A stretch of 64,000 nt of DNA from Cristatella mucedo (Eukaryota > Bryozoa > Phylactolaemata > Cristatellidae): the NCBI GenBank assembly GCA_009760855.2, contig WPIO01000001.1, positions 19,807,501-19,871,500 on the forward strand, in the 5' to 3' direction. Under the pieces are notes generated by a model that was not told the DNA's origin, ran no database searches, and saw only the letters and a list, made by a program, of their open reading frames with translations. The position numbers and the translations under genes are program-made. Within the stretch, counting starts at the first letter, position 1, and each line of letters starts with the position of its first letter. Positions 29,054 to 41,099 of the stretch are shown piece after piece.

Positions 29054-32000
29054 ATGGCTTTTTTCGGTCTCTGGCGAGTTAAGCTGATTGCTGGACTAGT
29101 TTTAATTCAACTGGCGGTGCAAACGAGTGCTACGAATGCAGGTAGATGCTTTTCTCGGGTCGGCGTGTTGACCCCACCAATCCTGTTGAGTACTGTCTGC
29201 TTTCGGCTGGGAGCACCTTGGTAGGCAAGCTTGCACGTTTGGCACCGGGTGGCCGTCTTCAGACCTAAGCTGGCTGCTGCACTTGTATGGCTCCTTTAGG
29301 GGCTATTCGCGATGATTTTTTCCAGATGGCTACTGCGAGAATCTGCTACGGGGTTGGCATTCATGTGAAGTTGACTTATTACTTTGGTACTAACTTGCGG
29401 CTACGTTGCTATTCCTAACCTCGTAGTCGTACGATAAGCTGAGCGGTGCATTGACTTATCTGGTTTCCATTCCCAGTAGGCTTGCCCCTTGCTTGGAAGT
29501 AACACCGGTATCTCTGTTGCTATAGCTTCACTGTCGCAGTACCACAAACTCGGGCTTGGCAGTCGAGTGCTATCTAGCTCCACGTTCACATGTTGACGAA
29601 GACGCAGAGGAAGGCGTAATTCACGCTGATGCCGATGCCCATGCCGATGCGACGGTAAAAACTTGATTCCTTACTAACTCCTGTTAAAAATTCCCCAACA
29701 CGAGTGCTCCAGGCAAATTTAGCTCTCCGTGGTTATTGACTAAGATGCTGCTGAACCCAGGAGGATTGGAGCTTTGCTGGCTGACCCTAAGCTGTTGCAC
29801 CGTGGAGGTCAGCCGCTGCATCAATCCGTGCTGGTTACAGAAGTAGGCGGCTGAGGTTTCACTTGCTACACTGCCTAGCCCTCTAACAGACGACGAGGGC
29901 AGAGGTTACTGTGGGGGCTATTGATGCACTACGCTGGTTTCAAATTTCGACTACTGAGTAGTCGGCGTTACCAGATCTTTTGGTCGCATTCCTGTCTCTC
30001 CAGGTGCATCTAAGGACTCGCGGGAGCGTGGAAAATTACACCTGTCTGTTTAACGTCATTGCATGCGATGAACATGCTCAAAGTGCTCTAACCGGGAGAG
30101 ATTGATAAAATTCCTTATCTGGCTTGCACTAAGCGATTTTACGACCATGTTCAATCAGGGCACCTGGATGGGATGGGCCAGAAATGGACTTCCACGGGAA
30201 TCGCGACACATCAACATGATGTAACTGAGTTTGGTTTGTGCTGGACGGGTATACAGAAAAATGCCTCATGCCATCTGCTTACATGATTGCAGATCAAATA
30301 AAGTCGAGTGCAGTGGCGCTTTTGTTAATGTCTCCGATAGCCTGTACAATTTCTAAATTTTATAAAATTTCGTGAGGGAAAAGAACACCGAAGCGTTGAC
30401 CAAATTGTTATAAAGTTCAGGACGAAAGGATCTGAAGCAAGAGAACGCAGCGGCGTTTACCCTATTCTATATAGTGAAGGACAAGCATGTAACGAAGCCT
30501 ATAGTATACAGTACTTTGATATTGCAGGAGCACCACAATTATATGACTTGCAAATGTTAATACATGTTGATGTATGTTGCTTTCTGTTGCTTTCAGGGCA
30601 GAGTCTACTAAGACAGAAGAGGGTTATTGGCGGCAGCTTAGTGACCAATGCGAGTGAGAGTTCCTGGATGGTGTCGTTGCAAGGTCGAGATGTGACCCAG
30701 CGCTTCTTGGGTATACCGATAGAATATGGTACCCGCTACTGTGGTGGCACTCTTATACACGAATCGTGGGTCTTGACAGCCGCTCACTGCTTCAAGGGGC
30801 AGTAAGTGATGCAATAACTCCGAAAAGCGTTGCAAAATTGTTAGCGATTTTGCTGCCAGGCATTTTGTTGTCGTTTCCATTTTCAGTGCTTGTTCGTTTA
30901 GCCCCACTAACATAATGCAGTTCCTTTTTTAACTCCACAAAACCACGCAGAGTAAGTGGGTGTTACGCAGAAGAGTTTTCTGTAGCACACTCAAAGCCTT
31001 AGCGGTGTTCGGTAAGCACTTGGTAGCCGACAGACTTCGGCTCACGCAACAAGGAGAAAGTGAGCAGCATAGCTGATTCACTAGGGCAGTTAAGGTAGTG
31101 AGTGGCATTGAAGTAGCAGGTCAGGATGGCTGGAAAGAATACCATAGTCGGCAGCAGGATAAAAGATGTCGTAGCAAAAGAATTGTGGACGTGAGTTCCA
31201 CAGTCTAGGACATACAAAGCAAAAGCTTCTGTTGCCAAAAGTCTTTAAGCGAAGGAATGGAGCGGCTAATGTATTGTCCTCACAGGACCTGAGGGCACGA
31301 GGAGGCTGAAAATGGTGCAGTTCAGCTAGGTATGGAGGAGCCAACCCGTGGCAGCCTTGTGGATTTGCATAGGAAGCATAACTGCAGAGTTGTGTCAGCG
31401 TCCTATTGCTCAGGCAGGAAGACTTGCAATTAGCGAATTACAGAAGTCCACTTAGGGATATCACGAATCCATCGACTAGCATGGATATGGTAACCTTAAT
31501 TAGGCAAGTTCGACTTTTTGCATTGTCATGTAGCTGCATGTAATCAGCGACTGTCGACCTGATGAGGTCATCTAGCGAGAGGTCAATAGGGCGCCTGCAT
31601 TTCGTGCCTCGTGACTCTGACCTCGCTGTAGGCGCTTGAAAGCACCGGGTGAATTCGCACTGCATCGGTAAGCTCTATAGGTCGGATCCACGCCACGTCC
31701 ACTTCGTGCAAAATATGGGCCACCTCGTATGGCCCACACAGAAAGACGGCTCTGGCTGATGTCTTAGAAATATATAGACGTGCTGGGCTAACCGAGGTGC
31801 CTGCATTCGTTCATTGAGCGGGAGCTTCATGATTGCTTATAGCATATTTACAGTGACAAAACCTCCTGAATATAAAGTTGAACAGATAAATGATTACATA
31901 GCAACCCAGAAATTCTGGTGAACGTGTTTTTTGTTTTTCCTTGAGCTGCTACAGATTGCAGGCTTTTTAACCGTGGAAACAATGAAAACTCGGTCTAGTT

Positions 32001-34329
32001 TGGTTTAGCTTCGCTACGTAGGAGTTAAATAGCAATCGGTCATACAATTATGATTGATATTTGCGGGATTGAATAGTGTTATTGCTGAGCAGCATTTTTG
32101 CAATACTCTCTAACGGCTAATTCATTGTCTATAGAGGACCAGAGGGTGGGCCAAGGCTGAAGCAGGTGTATCAGTTCAGCTAGGTATGAAGGAGCCAAGC
32201 AATAGTGGGCCTTGTGGGTCAGCATATGTACAGTATAGACCCTGATAGCCCAGAAGGTAAGGTTCTCGCTCTTCAAGACCGTGGTCATGGGTTCGAATCC
32301 TGCAATGGCAATCCTGTATTGCCAACTGCCAGCAATGATGGTAGCTGCTAAGGCTCTTCTGCCGATATTCATCTCCCTCCCGACCTGCGTCCCGAACTCC
32401 CTTCCGAGCTGCGTCAGAACATCCCTGACCTGACCACATTTAAAAGGAACTTAAAAACACACCTATTTAGGACAGCATATTGTGGGTCCCTGTGATTCGT
32501 CCTTGATGTGCTTATGCGTGCTGACACTGTGCATGCTGCCACTAACCAAATTTGCATGCTGGCCCTGTGCATGTCACACCTAACCATATTATTCATTGTG
32601 TTTGTTTTTCAAGCATGATTTTACTTACCATTCAATTGCATTTCCCTTTGCAGCAAATGTAAAGCGCCTAGAAAGAGATTAAGTTCTCTGAGGGCGCTTT
32701 ATCAAGTGTATTATTATTATTATTATTTAAATGAGGCTGTTAAATCAGCCAATAACTTTTATATGTACGGCTGCTGTATCTATATCTGACGGTGGATATC
32801 GATACCGTGACGTATACTCTTAGTCTTACTCTGTCAAGTAAATGGTGCAAAGGAAATAGCAGTACAGCGATTTCACAAGACGTCTTCCTTTGTATTTACA
32901 TTGGATCCAAATGCTTCTATTCTAGAGAGACTAATCCGATTTCTCATGGTTTCGAAACTGTCTTGAATTAGTGGCGAGGTGTTAAATGATCATGCAGTTC
33001 ACTACCCAATGTGTTCGAGTCCTGTATCCTGCTATTGTCAGCTAAAAAGCAAGGGTAATTGCAGCTACAACTCTTGTGCCCGCCATGTAAATGTGGCAGT
33101 TGAATCAGCAAACTTACTTTTACCTTCTCTTCGACCAAGCATACACACTCTGCATCTGTTAGCTGACTATCTGAATCACATAGGAAGCCCCAAAAATTTC
33201 CTTTGAAACCCCTAGTCCAAGCCCAATTTTGAAAATCAAGCCACCGTAGGTAGTGCCGCAATAGTGGTAAAGTTTAGGAGCTTTAAAAGTGAACCATCTA
33301 GCGTCCCTTTGCCTATCGGAATCTGACATATCTTTTCATTGAATACACTATCTTCTCACTGACGGTACTGTAACTCACATCCCAACTTCGATTGTTGGAT
33401 GCATAATAAAAAGAGAGCCATTCTTTAATTTGACAGTGTAATATTTCGAACTCTTTGGACTGAGGAGTAACTTCAGCTGGAGTCTTTCTATATTATTAAC
33501 CACTAAAGCTCATATACAAATAGTGCATTAGGTTGTAATCAAAGCTTGTACAGCTTGAGAATTTATTAACTATCTTAAGCATAAGACTAAAAATGTATCT
33601 AATATCCTGCATCGGCACCTTCGACTTGGATCGTTTTTGTTGCAGCGACGTCAAGGAAATTCCTGCATCAAAGTGGCATGCCAGGGTTGCGTCGCCGAAT
33701 CTCAGAGTAAGTTGGCTACCATTTCTTGGTAATACATGCTTTCGTTTGGAAGCAGAGCTACCTTATCACACGACCTACCTTGCCTTTTTGGTTTTCTCTG
33801 TTAGAAGATAGAGAGTGATGCACAAGCCGACAGGTAAGAGGGGAAAACAGTAGGAAAGCGACATAAATAGTACATACAAGATATGTGTTTACACATATGA
33901 ATATGCATACATATACACACATATTTTTATTTATTTATTTATTACTTCAGTAACTTCCCTACACCATGAGCTGAGTTTCAACGCACGATTTGCATTTAAT
34001 GGCTGTTGTACGTGCAAATAAAAAACGTCTAGAATTTGCATTTTCCTCAGAAATCAATTCCACTTTAAATTCAATTTTGAATTTCACCAATGAAAGTAAA
34101 TGTTGTCATTTAAATTTGTGTGTGCAATTAGCCGACCTCTTCCCATCGGTCAGCGCCGGTTGGGGAATTCGCAGTGACTTCCGTTTACTGTGCGTACTCA
34201 TGCATGTCACTCACGAACGCTCACAATTACAGCAGTTGATATATAGTGTTTATATACATATATAACCCAACTTAAACACATTAACCACCGGTCCCAGAAT
34301 ATAAATATAGGTGTATATGTATATAAACA

Positions 34330-34393
<64 letters not shown>

Positions 34394-36985
34394 CTTTTTC
34401 AGCAACTGTTTTTAGTGTTTACCCCCTTACCCCCACCCGTTGGGGGGATAAGTGGCTAAGAACCAAGATTTTCAGGCTGGATGGCAAGGGAGATTAAGGC
34501 TACTCTGAACATAATGGCATAGATACCACAAAAACAGTCTGAAAAAAATTGAAAAACTTATTCAACTCGTTCCTTTCGCACAGGGGTTCGCCTAGCTCTG
34601 GTGAATAGTGCATGGCGATATGCCTTTTATTGTTCAGTGATCGTTCTTGGCTACGTAGTAGGGATGAGATCATACAATAGCAAAGAAAATAGGGATCTGG
34701 GATGTACTCGCATGCCTAGAGTGCTTTAAGTTATGAGCTTGAGAGTTTTAGGAGGTTATAAATGAGGGAAGGCTAGGCTGAAGATGGTAACCTAGCAATA
34801 GCACACGCTCATGCTATCTAAATCTGGAACTTTTTTGCTAACCATGCTTCTACTTTCAAAGGCTCACGTTGAGTAAATAGCTGTAGACGCTTATTGGGGC
34901 ATTTTTAAATATTACTTAGGTGCTAATATTCTTCGTCAAAACACGCAGCAGCTTAACACGGAAAATTATATTCGTTCCTGCAAGCCATTATCTTTTGGGA
35001 CTAGCAAAGCACGTTTGCATGTAGCTCAAACTTCCGATGGTTGAATCAAAAGCCGAATTGAATTTAAAGAAGAATTCAAAATGCTTACATTAAATTCAGC
35101 GAAATCTATCGAGTTGGTAATGTTGCTTTGTGCTATTACATCACTTCAAAAGCAATCTGCTTTTGAAGAGTGTGGTAAGATTTCCTACTGTAGCATAAGA
35201 TCGTGCTCCTCAAGTGTGCCCCAACCTAAATGACGAATTCGACGTGCGTAGGCTGGCCCATACGAACAAGTGGCCTCTTTCATTGGTCGACTTCTGCAGC
35301 TCGAGAACCGCGTAAGAGCGGCGATACACATCGACAGGATTGTCATTCATCCTGGCTATGCCTCAGCTGGTTAGTAAGGCTAAGGGGTTGCTTGGTAGCT
35401 CACCAACAATCTCATCATTTCAGCCACGTTCCTGACCTTGATTTGATTGCAGACAGCTGGAGGAATGACATCGCTCTGGTGAAACTCAGAGACAGGCTAC
35501 CGACAAACAATTTGCAGAGAATCGCCGAGTTCATGACCTTGCCGGGTAGTGATGTCGAACATCGGTCATGGCCATCAGACGGTCAAGTATGCCGAGCTTA
35601 TGGCTGGGGTTGTACTCGCTCAGGTAACCTACATAGTCATGCTAAGCCGCCATACTAGAATGTCAGTGAGTTGGTATTGGCCTTGATTAGCTAGCTCATC
35701 CATTATAAAGCTAGAGCTCGAGTTCATCTGCTTTTGCTAGAAAAGAATGCAGCACGACAGTCTGCTAACAAAAAATGTCAATGCGGTGAACTGTTTCTCA
35801 TTTGTGCAAATCGGACTAAGACAGGTACAACTGCTGCTGTATTAATTTCGTCTTGTTGAGGTGAAAATAACTGGCAATAACTAAACATAAAGGTCAGTAG
35901 CTCGAGATTGCTATCCATTTTCACAGATTACTAATAGCCAAGCATGCCAAGAACAAAATATTAAAGAGAAAAATTGCAACTCTATTCTTGAACTTGGCAC
36001 GTATTTTCCACGACAACTTATAAACTCAGCTGAAAATTTGCCTAGGTCCCTCTCAGCCCTCCTGCACGTCGAATTCTCTACACACCCTTGCTGCATGTAT
36101 TGATGGCATTCGCACACGGATGGCAGCAAACTCTCTTAAATTGAATGACGATAAAACCAACCTACTAGTTATGGGCAAACTAAGTGCGATTCAGAAATGG
36201 GAAAACCTGACGCTTAAAATCGGCTCTGCCAGCAAATCTCGTATTGCATTTACATGTAATCTAGTAATCTAGGTGTCCTGTTCGAAAGTGACCTTTTGTT
36301 AGATGACCACATCAGCTCCACCGTCAAGTCTGCATAGTTTCAGCTACATAACATTGCTGTAAATTGGGGCTTGTTTAGATAGAGATACCACATCTAAATT
36401 GGTCCAAGCATTTGTGACATTCCGTCCCGACTTCTGTAACTTACTGCTTGCCGGCCTGCCGGCCTGTGCGCTCATGTGCTTACAGCTGGTGCAAAACTCC
36501 GCAGCTAGGCTTGTCTGCCGTGAGCGTCGCAGTTACCACATCACACCACTTCTTGCCGACCTGCACTGGTTCCCACTTGAAGCAACGCATCGACTTCAAG
36601 GTTCTGTCACTTGTTTTTAGGTCCCTTTATTCTTTGGCTCCGGCCTACCTTTCATAACTACTCCCCACCGGGCAACGAATCACACAATCCGCTGTTCTGA
36701 CTCGAATCTTTTAGCCACAATTCATAAGAACCTCAAAACCGCTGGAGACCGTGCCTTTAGTACAGTTGCTCCCAAAGCCTGGAAATCACTATCGACGCAC
36801 GTCACAACGTTCCCTTGACATGACAAAATGAAAGAAGCTTAAAACACACCTGTTTATTGCGGCATTTGGTAGATGTTTGTGATTCGTCATTCGTGTGCAT
36901 GTACCTGTCGACACTATATTTACTGCTTGTGAAATGTTACCAACAAACATTTGGTAATGCTTTATATGCAAAATTTGTAAAGTGC

Positions 36986-37022
<37 letters not shown>

Positions 37023-40000
37023 CAGTTCTCTGGGGGCGCTAGACAAATGTATTATTATCGCATTATTGTTAGTGTGAGTACAAAGTATTTTATTTAGCCT
37101 CTCTCGCGGCATCTTAAAGAAGGGTTTATGCTTAGTCTGAAGTGATCGAGCACGTGATCGAGCACGGTTATGGAAGGGATGCGGATTCAGCAGCTTACGA
37201 ACAGGGCCGTAGCCCTGCTACTTGCTACCTGTTTCTGTCACTTCGATTGGCTGGCAAAATTGGGTCGTAGGAGCTGGCAACATAGCATCCTTCAGACACT
37301 TCTTTCAACACGCGATCATTTTTTTGCTATTTTGTGCAACTTTGTTTTACTTTACCAAATGACCTCATGCCGCCTGTTCATCCACTACCGAAACAATTAG
37401 TTAGCTCGGATATTCACACAGGTTAGTGGAGTCACATGTAAGAGTCAAATGAAACATGCCTCATTGGGTGGTGTCAGCTGCTTTTCAGGACGATGCCTAA
37501 CTGCACAGATAGCAGCAGCTGGTGCCGAATCCCAACTACCATACCACCTTATTGGCATTATTATCAACAGCTCGGAGGCCAAGCTACTGACTCCAAAATA
37601 AGCTGAGAGTCTGCTGAGATTTAGATTTAGGTATTAAACGGACTGAAAAGCGACATAAGTGGAATCATAAGGCAGACTGCTAGATGTGTGCTAGCTAAGA
37701 CATCTGTGATGCCAGAAGAAGCTATCGACTGTTGGTTCAAAGCTCTATTTGAGTCAGTTCTAATTGTCGGAGTAATTTCGGGTCGATGCTAATTTTGACA
37801 GCCTGAGCAAATGAACAAATAAATAAATAAGTCGTAGCTGATTGAACAGCCGTTCTTGTATAGCGACAGAAGAGCCTTTACGGCTATAACCACCGCTTGC
37901 AATGGCTATATAGGATCGCCCACCGCAGGAATCGAACTCACGACCTCGAGATCGAGGTCGTGAGAGCAACCACCTTACCTAGTGTGCCATCACGGCTCAT
38001 CAAATGCATGAATGGGTGGGAGTTTTGGTGTGGATGCACGTGCTTTGTCCATTGAGACACACACACATGCGCGCCCACGCATACACACATTACAGGATGT
38101 GCTTGTTCTTGACTGCATTGATTAGACTGCTGCCAATGCTCTCACATATGCACACATATACCAATCATATAACCATCACTGGTATACCGGCTTGTAGCTT
38201 TACTCAGCACCTGACTGCCCATGATCAGGGGCTGCTGCTGCAGGCCTTCTAGACGCCTAGGATTCTCAGATCTGGCCCCCCCCCCCCAATCAATCCAGGA
38301 TGCATGGCGCCTACGTCAGCCATCGGATCTGACTTGCCCCGAGTGCTAGTTTTAAGTCACGTGGCACATTGCCAGCCTTAGCCAGTGAATGCAGTGCAGC
38401 AGGAAGCTTCCTGACAGCCTTTCCATGGAGCACCTCAGCAGGCAGGCAGTGGGGGCAGCAGTCTGGAATAGAGGCTGGAGCTGAGGCAGGTCTTGCTGCA
38501 CGAAATACAGACGTAGCTGGTTTTTTTTTTACTTCTGGATATGCATCTGAATGAAGACATTTTCTTGTTTATACAAACCCTCTTCAGCTTGTGAAAAAAA
38601 GCATCTGCAGAAACCAGGAGTCGCAGTGTAATGAGCCTTTCAGTGAATGCTGGCTACCATGCGGTTCATGTTATAGGTCAGCAGGTCACTAGTCAGATAA
38701 TGAAAGTGGAATTGGAGAAGACCAACAACTTTCAATGTTCCTTGCAATGGCAAATAGCTTCAGATTCCCGGGTTTGTGCAGGCGGCATTCGAGGTCAAGG
38801 ACGTGGTGTATGTCAGGTAAGGTGCATAGCGCTTTCCATAGTTAATGCCTGGTTAAGAATCATGGCTTGAATTGACTGTGTGTCAGATACTTACAAAATT
38901 AAGCAGCTAGATCATTGTCGTATTTAGCAATTGATTCACACAATTCTGAAGTAGTACTACCAGTTAACGCATTGCATTTTCTGTAGCTATGTGGTTAGAG
39001 AAATTTATATTGGTTTTAATTCTGAGAACCATTTGTTTGCCATAAAACTGCCCGTGGTTTTGAGTGTCTACATTCACACTATTTTCTGCATAGAACCTTC
39101 GTTGAATGGGTCTTCATGATCATTCCTAGAACCAACGTTACCATGCTGACATGATTGAATTCGATAGAGCCAAATATCTATCGTAAAACGGTATTTGCAA
39201 AGCTAATAATTTACCCTCTGACTAGTTAAAGAGTCACTTCGGCTAGTGCCACACTGCTAGAGGATTATGCCCTTTCTCGTTTCATGTAATAGTTAGGTCA
39301 TACATATTAGTTAGGTATATATAATATATATTATAATAGTTAGGTCATACATATTAGTGAAGCTGATGCTAAGTAGTGGCTGTGTGTAAAGCATCTAGAT
39401 AGAGATGTAGTTATTGTACTGCGCTACACAACCGACGTGTTATTTGTATTATGAATTTCGAATGAGGAACGAGACGCAGAAAAAAATAAGCTGTGGTGGC
39501 TGCGGCGACATGTGGGTGGGAGCTCTCTTATTGATAGCATAAGACCGTGTTTGATGAGGTCACCCATTTTTTTATCGGACTGGTTGGAAGCATTAGAGTT
39601 AAAGTATGGAATCTCTTTTGTGTGGCTGTAGGTCTGCTTTCCGCTTCAGGTTTGCTCATGGCTGTGAACTTCAAAGGAGTAATAAAACTGCTATCATATC
39701 AGCATTAGGGTTAAACCTTGGAAGTTTTATTTGGCAATTCAAGGATTAGGAATCAACAGTTTACATCTAACGAAATCACACTCAAACTCTGTTCTCAAGA
39801 ATCATAACACTTCAATCGGGGACCGCCTGCTTGTTAACGTAGCAGACGAAGAGGAGGGAGTGGCTTTGGACGTTGCTTACTTTGCTGAGACGAAATTGAA
39901 CCTGTAGAAAACCTGAGCCCAGTATTTTGAAAAACGATTAGCAAGTTCAGGACAGCAGCGTACTGCATTCTGAGCTGCTTCAACGTTGCTTTCTGGGTTA

Positions 40001-40828
40001 CTGGTCACTGGATCTTTAGAATAATAATGTCTGGAAATTTCGTGGATGCCAGTCTGATCCCACCGAAAGAGCGGCATAATGAGCGGCATGATGGCCTGGT
40101 GGAGTAAACTAAGTGTCTCATGTGCGAATGCCTACATAGACACCCACCTTTGTGCCTGCTGATTGCCCCAGCAGGAAGTCACCAGTTGAGAATCTAAAGA
40201 TGCCGTAGTGCACAATAAACAATTTGAAACACAGCTCAGATGGCTAGGCCCTCGCCCAGGTGCTGTCGACCCAGGTCAGAGGTCGGAGGCTAGCAGCAGC
40301 CAGTCTTTTGCTGGCTTCTGCTTCTGCTGGGTGAGAGCTGCGAAAGCTCTTCTGTCGCTAAATAAACGAGCTGTTTGAATGAGCCAACCTTCATTGTACA
40401 TTTCCATCGCCTTTGGCTTCTTAGATCACGGGTTCGACTAGCAAAGCGAGCCCGAACGGAGCTATTCTTTTTAGCTCTACAACATTCTATTGCGACTATA
40501 TAAAAAAGTTGGTTCAGCTCGCGCGAACGCTTTTAAGCCATTATTTTTGGTGCGGTGGCTGTGCTCAACAAACTTCAACAAGGCTCATTTTATAGTGGTT
40601 GTTCAACGAGATGCAGCTGCCTGAACAACGCTTCGTTCCAGTTGTGACGCTTCACTCTCGCTTTAGGGAGACAGCGGCGGACCGCTTGTGTGCGCCAGGC
40701 CCGATGGACGACCCGTGCAAGCCGGGATAATTTCGTTCGTGCATTCCGAGGAGCCTGAAAACCACCCAGTGGTATTCACCAGGGTGTCCCACTACACCGA
40801 CTGGATACGATCGGTTACGAGAAGCTAG
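29054..40828 (+). CDS. secreted chymotrypsin-fold (S1 family) serine protease, seven exons, complete
   Basis: Exons: 29054-29141, 30597-30801, 33646-33706, 35252-35369, 35453-35623, 38677-38816, 40667-40828; 945 nt, 314 residues plus TAG, all phases consistent. Exon 1 encodes a typical signal peptide of about 25-29 residues (MAFFGLWR, then a Leu/Ile/Val/Ala core, then TSATNA). A short propeptide ends in RQKR, immediately before the mature N-terminus VIGG. The triad is H93 (TAAHC), D163 (NDIAL) and S264 (GDSGGP). Cysteine pairs equivalent to 42-58, 136-201 and 168-182 are present. At the S1 pocket the residue at position 189 is Gly and 216 is Val (SFV), so specificity is not trypsin-like and may be elastase-like. 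Residue 220 is not Cys, whereas 191 is. The role (digestive, immune or other) cannot be told from sequence. Confidence 0.93.
30920..31370 (-). mobile_element. LINE-A 3' fragment in protease intron 2
   Basis: Read on the minus strand it encodes [20 protein letters not shown], then [26 protein letters not shown], then the LINE-A 3' UTR down to about 30920. The orientation is opposite to the protease gene. Several substitutions and a frame change show it is old. Confidence 0.78.
32080..32225 (-). mobile_element. LINE-A remnant
   Basis: The minus strand encodes [38 protein letters not shown] in pieces, which is the same C-terminal segment as the other LINE-A copies. It abuts a SINE-A copy on the plus strand. 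The rest is lost. Confidence 0.6.
32235..32375 (+). mobile_element. SINE-A copy (tRNA-derived)
   Basis: An A-box-like start (GATAGCCCAGAAGGTAAGG) and a B-box GGTTCGAATCC at about 32292 lie the distance apart expected of a pol III promoter. The body CCAGCAATGATGGTAGCTGC is shared with the other SINE-A copies. It is sandwiched between a LINE-A remnant and a LINE-B 3' end. Confidence 0.65.
32395..32735 (+). mobile_element. LINE-B 3' end in protease intron 2
   Basis: The C-terminus [21 protein letters not shown] is followed by a stop and the LINE-B 3' UTR with TGTGATTCGTCC, ATGCTGCCACTAACC and CATTCAATTGCA. It ends with the inverted-repeat-like tail GCGCCTAGAAAGAGATT...TTCTCTGAGGGCGC and (ATT)n. 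It is 5'-truncated. Confidence 0.75.
34330..34394 (+). repeat. (TA)n microsatellite
   Basis: A near-pure TA run in protease intron 3. Confidence 0.95.
36030..37075 (+). mobile_element. LINE-B fragment: degenerate L2/CR1-like reverse transcriptase with 3' UTR
   Basis: Frame pieces give [20 protein letters not shown], a [21 protein letters not shown] piece, [68 protein letters not shown] and a final KLKTHLF. This is the palm-to-C-terminal order of L2/CR1-type polymerases. Frameshifts and stops break the frame. The 3' UTR has the TGTGATTCGTC and CATGTACC blocks, and a hairpin-like end ...GTGCCC(GA)nTTCTCTGGGGGCGCT..., followed by ATT repeats. It lies in protease intron 5. Confidence 0.78.
36988..37020 (+). 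repeat. (GA)n microsatellite inside the LINE-B tail
   Basis: A GA run that expands the AGAAAGAGA part of the LINE-B terminal sequence. Confidence 0.9.
37840..38000 (-). mobile_element. SINE-A copy (tRNA-derived)
   Basis: On the minus strand: GTGATGGCACACTAGGTAAGG (A-box region), a palindromic CTCACGACCTCGA/TCGAGGTCGTGAG segment, B-box AGTTCGATTCC, then GCGGTGGGCGATCC, GCAAGCGGTGG and a TATTT-rich tail after CAATCAGC. It lies in protease intron 5. Confidence 0.68.
39288..39358 (+). repeat. direct repeat of about 24 bp flanking an AT-rich spacer
   Basis: AATAGTTAGGTCATACATAT plus TAGT at 39288-39311 recurs at 39335-39358, separated by an AT palindrome-rich stretch. It lies in protease intron 6. 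Confidence 0.55.
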
Positions 40829-41099
40829 TAGCTCCGAGAACGCGAGAACGAGCTACGAGAAGCTCCGCTTGGCCCGTTTGACAGCAATCTGGAGGGATTT
40901 TGCTAACGAAAAAAAAGATCAAGCGCAGAATGTTCGCTTACGTAAAATCTCACAATATACCTGTCTGTAAGCACGTCGTGCATCGGCCATACGAAACCTT
41001 AGCTGTGGGGGCGGCTGCCGATGCTGCTAGCGCTGTCAAATAGCTAGAGCCAGCTGTATGCTGATCTTCTATTGCCTCTGCGACAGCTGTCCGAAGATT

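Noticed and set aside
37937-37964. A 28-bp near-perfect palindrome as a separate regulatory element
   Set aside because: It lies inside the SINE-A copy in the region preceding the B-box, so it is better explained as part of that element.
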